Position numbers and translations under genes: made by a program. A stretch of 39,904 bases of DNA from Lachnospiraceae bacterium (GTDB lineage Bacteria; Bacillota; Clostridia; Lachnospirales; Lachnospiraceae), in assembly GCA_016288495.1 (NCBI GenBank), contig JAEEZH010000205.1, forward strand, positions 1-39,904, given 5' to 3'. A model generated the notes under the pieces. That model was given only the letters and a program-made list of their open reading frames with translations, ran no database searches and was not told the origin of the DNA. This document shows positions 35,660 through 39,904 of this stretch, piece after piece; within the stretch, counting starts at the first letter, position 1; the number at the start of each line of letters is the position of its first letter.

Positions 35660-37567
35660 TCAAATGATATTCTCATTCATCCAGTCCATGCGCACGATCT
35701 TTGAATCCGGAAGGGTATCAAAGATAAGCGGTATGGAATTAGAGGATGAAGAAAGGCTTTCCTGTATCACTTTTGACTGGGAATGCATTTCGCCGGAAAA
35801 AGGATTCATCCCCCCGTTTACCATTGCCCCCTTAAAGAAAGCCAACAGTTTTCTGGTCTGATACGGAAGCTTTGCAGTCCTGATATCCACTACCCCTGAG
35901 GAAAGACCGAACCAGTAGTTGGCTACGGAATGATTCTCCCTGATCTCCTTTATATCCCAGTCTCCGAAGAGCACCGACTGGACTATCTGAAGATAATACC
36001 TGCCCCAGTTATAATAAGGGGCTCCCAGATACACATTCTTTTCCTCTCCGATGGCAAACAGACCCGGGCGGCTCGTTGCCGAAGTCCCCTTAGCATACTC
36101 AAAGTCTGCAAACATGGTGACTCCCTCCTGTTTCCACTCATCCATATAATCATAATTTCCGCTGCTGCCGCAGTATTTCATGGATACCATGATCTGTGGA
36201 TCCATCATGGATGCTCCAATGGAAAAAGCATTGATATTGGCCATGCTCATATGACCGAAATTCCTGACCAGATAACCTATCTTTTTTGATCTGCAGTTCC
36301 CGTCACAGAGCAGCCTGTCCGCTGCCAGTATGCCCATCAGGAACGAAGCTTCATACAACCTTCCCTGATAACAGCGCACGGTGGATGATGTCTGCCCTAT
36401 GGAACAGTTCAGGAACCTGACATTCGGATATTTAACTGCCGTTTTGACAGTCTGTGACATCATGGTATCCGATACGGTAAATACCACTTCATTTTTATCC
36501 GCCACAACCTTTTCCAATACCGATTCCAGTTCTTCATCGCCGGCACCGGTCATATAACCTGAAGTCACCACATCCTCATCAGTCATCTCATCCAGATACA
36601 GTCTGCCGGCTTCATGACTGTCGATCCATCTGGAATCATCAATATCTGCATCATAGACAAAAGCCACGCGCAATGGTGAGTGCTTTGAATATTTCTTTGT
36701 CCCGCTAAAGAGGCTTCTGAGACCACCCTTTGAACTTTTCGATGCGGATTCCCCGGGAGTCTTGTCCAGGAAAGTGATATTTTCCACATCCGAGCCGGAC
36801 AAAAGCTCTTCCTTTACCATTTTTATCTGACGGATCACGGTTTCATCCGAATCGGTGACCAGCGATTTCATGGGAAATATGGAAATATAGATCAAAAAGG
36901 CATCTCCGAACTTAAAGTCGGGACCGGCCTTCAGTACCTTCAGGCATTTCTTTTCAAAAGAAGTATATGCCGCATTCAGCCTCGACCTGAGTTCATCCGG
37001 CCAGGGATCTTTGAGATTCTGTTCCAAAAGTCCCGCCAGTTTTTCATACTGTCCGGGTTCGGTGAGAACTATGCTGAAATTCTTTGTGACATTATAAAAA
37101 TCAAGATATTCATAATAGGCCTTTACTTCCCTTGCATCACTTTTTTCCGGAATTATCCTGGTCACATCCGCAAGGATATACTCGCTCTTACCGTAATGGG
37201 AAACCGAAACTCTTTTGTTTCCCTCCTGAACATAATAATCATGCATATATTCATACACTTTGATGGCATCTCTGATCCCTTCCTTTGCATAGGAATCATA
37301 GAGGTTTGACCATTTCATGGCAAACTCGGTCCCTTCCTTGAATATGGGCATGAAGTTATTTGCAAAAGCATTGTTTCTGGCCACTTCCTTATTTCCCTTT
37401 ATCCTGTAAAGAGGAAGTTCCAAAAGTCCCAGATAGGATTGCTTCAGGGTATTATTGATCTCCTCTCTGGAATCAAGGACAGGAAGATACGGGGACATCC
37501 CGTTCTTTTCCGCCTCTTTAACCGCTGCCTCACCCAGTTTTAATGCCGCTCTGTAATCCGATCTCAT
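35660..37567 (-). CDS. Cytosolic fusion of a ParB-like motif region and a BMP/PnrA-type ligand-binding domain
   Basis: 635 residues with no signal peptide or membrane helix (starts MRSDYRAALKLGE). The N-terminal 290 residues are mostly helical and include YYVQEGNKRVSVSHYGKSEY followed by ADVTRIIP (113-140), which resembles the GxxR core of ParB/sulfiredoxin-like domains. A Ser/Lys-rich linker (270-297) follows. Residues 298-635 resemble a Bmp/PnrA (Med) type I binding fold, the family that binds nucleosides outside the cell: LRVAFVYDADIDDSRW, YEASFLMGILAADRL, KIGYLVRNFG and INAFSIGASMMDP. Here it should act in the cytosol, perhaps as a nucleoside-sensing regulator. The start has AAGGGGG 7 bases upstream and is 1 base after the uvrB stop. 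Confidence 0.78.
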   Translation of the reverse strand: MRSDYRAALKLGEAAVKEAEKNGMSPYLPVLDSREEINNTLKQSYLGLLELPLYRIKGNKEVARNNAFANNFMPIFKEGTEFAMKWSNLYDSYAKEGIRDAIKVYEYMHDYYVQEGNKRVSVSHYGKSEYILADVTRIIPEKSDAREVKAYYEYLDFYNVTKNFSIVLTEPGQYEKLAGLLEQNLKDPWPDELRSRLNAAYTSFEKKCLKVLKAGPDFKFGDAFLIYISIFPMKSLVTDSDETVIRQIKMVKEELLSGSDVENITFLDKTPGESASKSSKGGLRSLFSGTKKYSKHSPLRVAFVYDADIDDSRWIDSHEAGRLYLDEMTDEDVVTSGYMTGAGDEELESVLEKVVADKNEVVFTVSDTMMSQTVKTAVKYPNVRFLNCSIGQTSSTVRCYQGRLYEASFLMGILAADRLLCDGNCRSKKIGYLVRNFGHMSMANINAFSIGASMMDPQIMVSMKYCGSSGNYDYMDEWKQEGVTMFADFEYAKGTSATSRPGLFAIGEEKNVYLGAPYYNWGRYYLQIVQSVLFGDWDIKEIRENHSVANYWFGLSSGVVDIRTAKLPYQTRKLLAFFKGAMVNGGMNPFSGEMHSQSKVIQESLSSSSNSIPLIFDTLPDSKIVRMDWMNENII

Positions 37568-37568
37568 T

Positions 37569-39596
37569 TTAATCCCCCTTCCGAATCTGATGTTTCTTCA
37601 ATTCCAGCATCTGATCACGCAACATGGCTGCACTTTCGAAATCCAGATCTGCCGCTGCCTTTTCCATTTTCTTTTTCACCTCGGCGATCAGTTTCTTAAG
37701 CTCCTGATCCGACATGGATTCAGGATCCTTTTCCAAAGTAAGCTGTGTATCCGCCACTTTTTTGGATATGGTCACCAGTTCCCTGACCGCCTTACGGATG
37801 GTGGTGGGGCTGATGCCATGCTCCTCATTATACTTCTCCTGGATACCACGACGCCGGTTTGTCTCATCTATACAGGAGCGCATGGAATCCGTTATATTGT
37901 CCGCATACATGATCACCCTGCTGTCCGAATTCCTGGCTGCCCTTCCCACAGTCTGGATAAGGGATGTGGCACTTCTCAAAAAGCCCTCCTTATCCGCATC
38001 CAGCACAGCCACCAGAGATACCTCAGGTATGTCCAGACCTTCCCTCAAAAGATTGATGCCCACCAGAACATCAAAAACATCCAGTCTCATATCCCTGATG
38101 ATCTGGGCCCTTTCAAGGGTATCGATATCGGAATGAAGATACTTCACCCTCACTCCCGCTTCCTTAAGGTAATCCGTCAGATCCTCCGCCATGCGCTTTG
38201 TCAGCGTGGTGATAAGAACCTTTCCCCCCACGTATTCGCTGCCCTTTTCCTTTGCCTTTGAAACCACTGCATTGATCTCATTTAGCAGATCATCTATCTG
38301 TCCTTCGATGGGGCGCACAAATATGGGCGGATCGAGAAGACCTGTGGGCCTGATGATCTGCTCTGCCCTTAACAGTTCATGCTCTTCCTCATATGCAGCA
38401 GGAGTCGCGGAAACAAAGAGGATCTGATTTATCTTCTCTTCAAATTCCTCAAAACACATAGGCCTGTTATCCTTTGCGGAGGGCAGCCTGAATCCGTAAT
38501 CCACCAGAGTGGTCTTTCTCGACTGGTCACCGTGATACATGGCCCCGAGCTGTGGTATTGTCATATGCGACTCATCAATGATGATCAGAAAATCATCGGG
38601 GAAGAAATCCATCAGAGTATACGGAGGCACTCCCGGCGGCAGATCGTTCATATGTCTGGAATAGTTTTCTATCCCGCTGCAAAACCCGGTCTCTTTAAGC
38701 ATCTCCAGGTCAAAATTTGTCCTCTCACTGATCCTCTGTGCTTCGATCAGCTTATCCTCGGATTTAAAATACGCCACCTGTTCCTTAAGCTCAGCCTCTA
38801 TCAGTTCACAGGCGTGCAGCAGCTTTTCACGGCTTACCACATAATGGGATGCGGGAAAGATAGTGATATGCCTGAGTTCTTTTTTCCTGCTGCCCGTCAA
38901 CGGATCGATCTCCGATATCCTCTCTATCTCATCGCCGAAGAATTCGACCCTGATGGCCGTATCATCCGAATCTGCAGGAAAGATCTCCAACGTATCTCCC
39001 CTTACCCTGAAGGTACACCGCTTAAAATCAGGCATGGCTCTGTCAAAACGGATATCCACCAGTTCCCGGATGACCGCATCCCTGTCCTTTTCCATCCCTT
39101 CGCGAAGCTGTACCATCAAGCCTTTATATTCATCGGGAGATCCCAGACCATATATACAGGACACGGAAGCTACCACTACCACATCCCTTCTCTCGGAAAG
39201 GGATGCCGTAGCCGACAGCCTCAGTTTATCAATCTCATCGTTGACCGAAGAGTCCTTCTCTATATAGGTATCCGTGGAAGGCACATAAGCCTCCGGCTGA
39301 TAATAATCATAATAGGATACAAAATACTCAACCGCATTCTCAGGGAAGAACTCTTTGAACTCGGAATAAAGCTGCCCCGCCAGGGTCTTGTTATGTGCGA
39401 TCACCAGGGTGGGCACGTTCAGCTGGGCGATGATATTCGCCATGGTGAAGGTCTTGCCGGAGCCCGTAACACCAAGCAAAGTCTGGCATTGGTTGCCTTC
39501 CTTGAAGCCCTTGACCAGCTTCTCGATGGCCTGAGGCTGATCGCCGGTGGGGGCGTATTCGCTGTGTAATTTAAACTTATTTTCGCCTGTGAACAC
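37569..39596 (-). CDS. uvrB: Excinuclease ABC subunit B
   Basis: 675 residues, normal length for the family. Walker A is GVTGSGKT, and the beta-hairpin region has [20 protein letters not shown]. UvrB-typical stretches are SASL-like [58 protein letters not shown] and VGRAARN. The C-terminal UVR motif ([20 protein letters not shown]) recruits UvrC. It verifies and opens DNA at lesions in nucleotide excision repair together with UvrA and UvrC. The start is GTG 39596, with AGGAGA about 10 bases upstream. It has its own promoter and heads the series of genes that follows. Confidence 0.99.
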   Translation of the reverse strand: MFTGENKFKLHSEYAPTGDQPQAIEKLVKGFKEGNQCQTLLGVTGSGKTFTMANIIAQLNVPTLVIAHNKTLAGQLYSEFKEFFPENAVEYFVSYYDYYQPEAYVPSTDTYIEKDSSVNDEIDKLRLSATASLSERRDVVVVASVSCIYGLGSPDEYKGLMVQLREGMEKDRDAVIRELVDIRFDRAMPDFKRCTFRVRGDTLEIFPADSDDTAIRVEFFGDEIERISEIDPLTGSRKKELRHITIFPASHYVVSREKLLHACELIEAELKEQVAYFKSEDKLIEAQRISERTNFDLEMLKETGFCSGIENYSRHMNDLPPGVPPYTLMDFFPDDFLIIIDESHMTIPQLGAMYHGDQSRKTTLVDYGFRLPSAKDNRPMCFEEFEEKINQILFVSATPAAYEEEHELLRAEQIIRPTGLLDPPIFVRPIEGQIDDLLNEINAVVSKAKEKGSEYVGGKVLITTLTKRMAEDLTDYLKEAGVRVKYLHSDIDTLERAQIIRDMRLDVFDVLVGINLLREGLDIPEVSLVAVLDADKEGFLRSATSLIQTVGRAARNSDSRVIMYADNITDSMRSCIDETNRRRGIQEKYNEEHGISPTTIRKAVRELVTISKKVADTQLTLEKDPESMSDQELKKLIAEVKKKMEKAAADLDFESAAMLRDQMLELKKHQIRKGD

Positions 39597-39649
39597 GGTA
39601 AAAAAGTTCTCCTATTTTCTTTACTTTTTGCATGCTAAAAGTAATGTTA

Positions 39650-39678
39650 ATTATACTTTTTTTCAGGAAAAAAGGCAA
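39650..39678 (-). promoter_or_regulatory. Sigma-A-type promoter of uvrB
   Basis: On the minus strand, TTGCCT (39678-39673) and a perfect TATAAT (39655-39650) are spaced by 17 bases. A transcript would start near 39643, about 47 bases before the GTG. The -35 box lies within the AT-rich tail of the preceding terminator. I see no clear LexA (SOS) box, but I did not test degenerate forms. Confidence 0.75.
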
Positions 39679-39680
39679 TA

Positions 39681-39709
39681 AGAAGCGGCAGGCTTACGCT
39701 CTGCCGTTC
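39681..39709 (-). terminator. Terminator of the AAA ATPase gene
   Basis: CGGCAG (39686-39691) pairs with CTGCCG (39701-39706) around a 9-base loop, 40 bases after the ATPase stop codon. It is followed on the minus strand by a T-rich stretch containing CTTATTGCCTTTTTT. The stem is short but GC-rich. Confidence 0.6.
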
Positions 39710-39745
39710 CATACTAACTGATACTTATCATATAACACTCTTAAA

Positions 39746-39904
39746 TTATGCAAACAGATCATCCATCGTGATCACATTATCAAAGCTCCATCTGTATTCA
39801 TTTTTCTTAATACCAAATGTAGTGATCAATGTGCTGTGAACCGCACTCTTTTTAGGGATCATTTCATTGAGCAGATTCTTTCTGTGACGTAATACAGAAT
39901 CATA
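39746..39904 (-). CDS. C-terminal end of an archaeal-type AAA ATPase (partial)
   Basis: The last 52 codons of a gene that begins beyond the window; there is no start codon here. The reading frame ends with HSTLITTFGIKKNEYRWSFD and then NVITMDDLFA before TAA. This tail (LITTxGxKxNEY..., ending in DDLF) is characteristic of the P-loop ATPases with an archaeal-ATPase-like domain that are abundant in Bacteroidetes and Firmicutes. The catalytic part is outside the window, so activity and completeness cannot be judged. The function of the family is poorly known. Confidence 0.7.
   Translation of the reverse strand, partial: YDSVLRHRKNLLNEMIPKKSAVHSTLITTFGIKKNEYRWSFDNVITMDDLFA

Noticed and set aside
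38379..39569. Forward-strand open frame of 396 codons
   Set aside because: It is entirely opposite uvrB, which is certain. The translation shows no family features and no ribosome-binding site stands out.

Overview
The window reads as a low-to-mid GC Gram-positive anaerobe, most likely a member of the Lachnospiraceae (Butyrivibrio/Roseburia-like). This is inferred from the protein families present (YesN/YesM-type two-component systems, ChvE/XylF-type sugar-binding lipoproteins, a DUF6020-like membrane protein, cytosolic PAS-GGDEF proteins), from strong AGGAGG ribosome-binding sites, and from lipoprotein signals. No 16S or other marker is present, so the genus is open. All 29 genes that I can support lie on the minus strand, so transcription runs from high to low coordinates. 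Many neighbours overlap by 4 to 8 bases. No gap between genes exceeds about 260 bases. I see no tRNA, rRNA, CRISPR array or insertion sequence.

Region 1 (39904-34961): the C-terminus of an archaeal-type AAA ATPase, a terminator, and a well-formed promoter for uvrB. After uvrB come an unusual cytosolic fusion of a ParB-like motif with a BMP/PnrA-type binding domain, and a metallophosphoesterase. Region 2 (34897-16471): a long cell-surface/polysaccharide block. It holds an EAL protein, a DPM1-like glycosyltransferase and a GGDEF protein. These are followed by UDP-glucose dehydrogenase, RfbH, an HMGL-type aldolase fusion and a ThDP enzyme, then an LtaS-like phosphoglycerol transferase, TrkH/TrkA potassium uptake, a DUF6020-like membrane protein, a MATE transporter and a GT4 glycosyltransferase. 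RfbH plus the aldolase plus the ThDP enzyme look like a deoxy, possibly branched-chain, nucleotide-sugar pathway. Region 3 (16358-6094): after a clear promoter, an HD-GYP protein, a secreted papain/C39-like protease with an 8x LRCK tandem repeat and Ig-like domains, and a complete oligopeptide ABC transporter (oppBCDF plus binding protein).

Region 4 (6083-1): a sugar-sensing module resembling the clostridial XylFII-LytS-YesN system. It comprises a membrane-anchored periplasmic binding protein, a YesM-type kinase, a YesN-type AraC response regulator and a XylF-like lipoprotein. Divided from these by a 256-base regulatory gap with two inverted repeats is a ChvE-like sugar-binding lipoprotein that runs off the window. 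The sensor most likely controls that transporter.

Two copies of a palindromic intergenic element (1745-1817 and 21372-21464) sit at the same position relative to the downstream start codon. Several start codons were moved from the longest ORF on the basis of ribosome-binding sites; the reasons are given in each entry.
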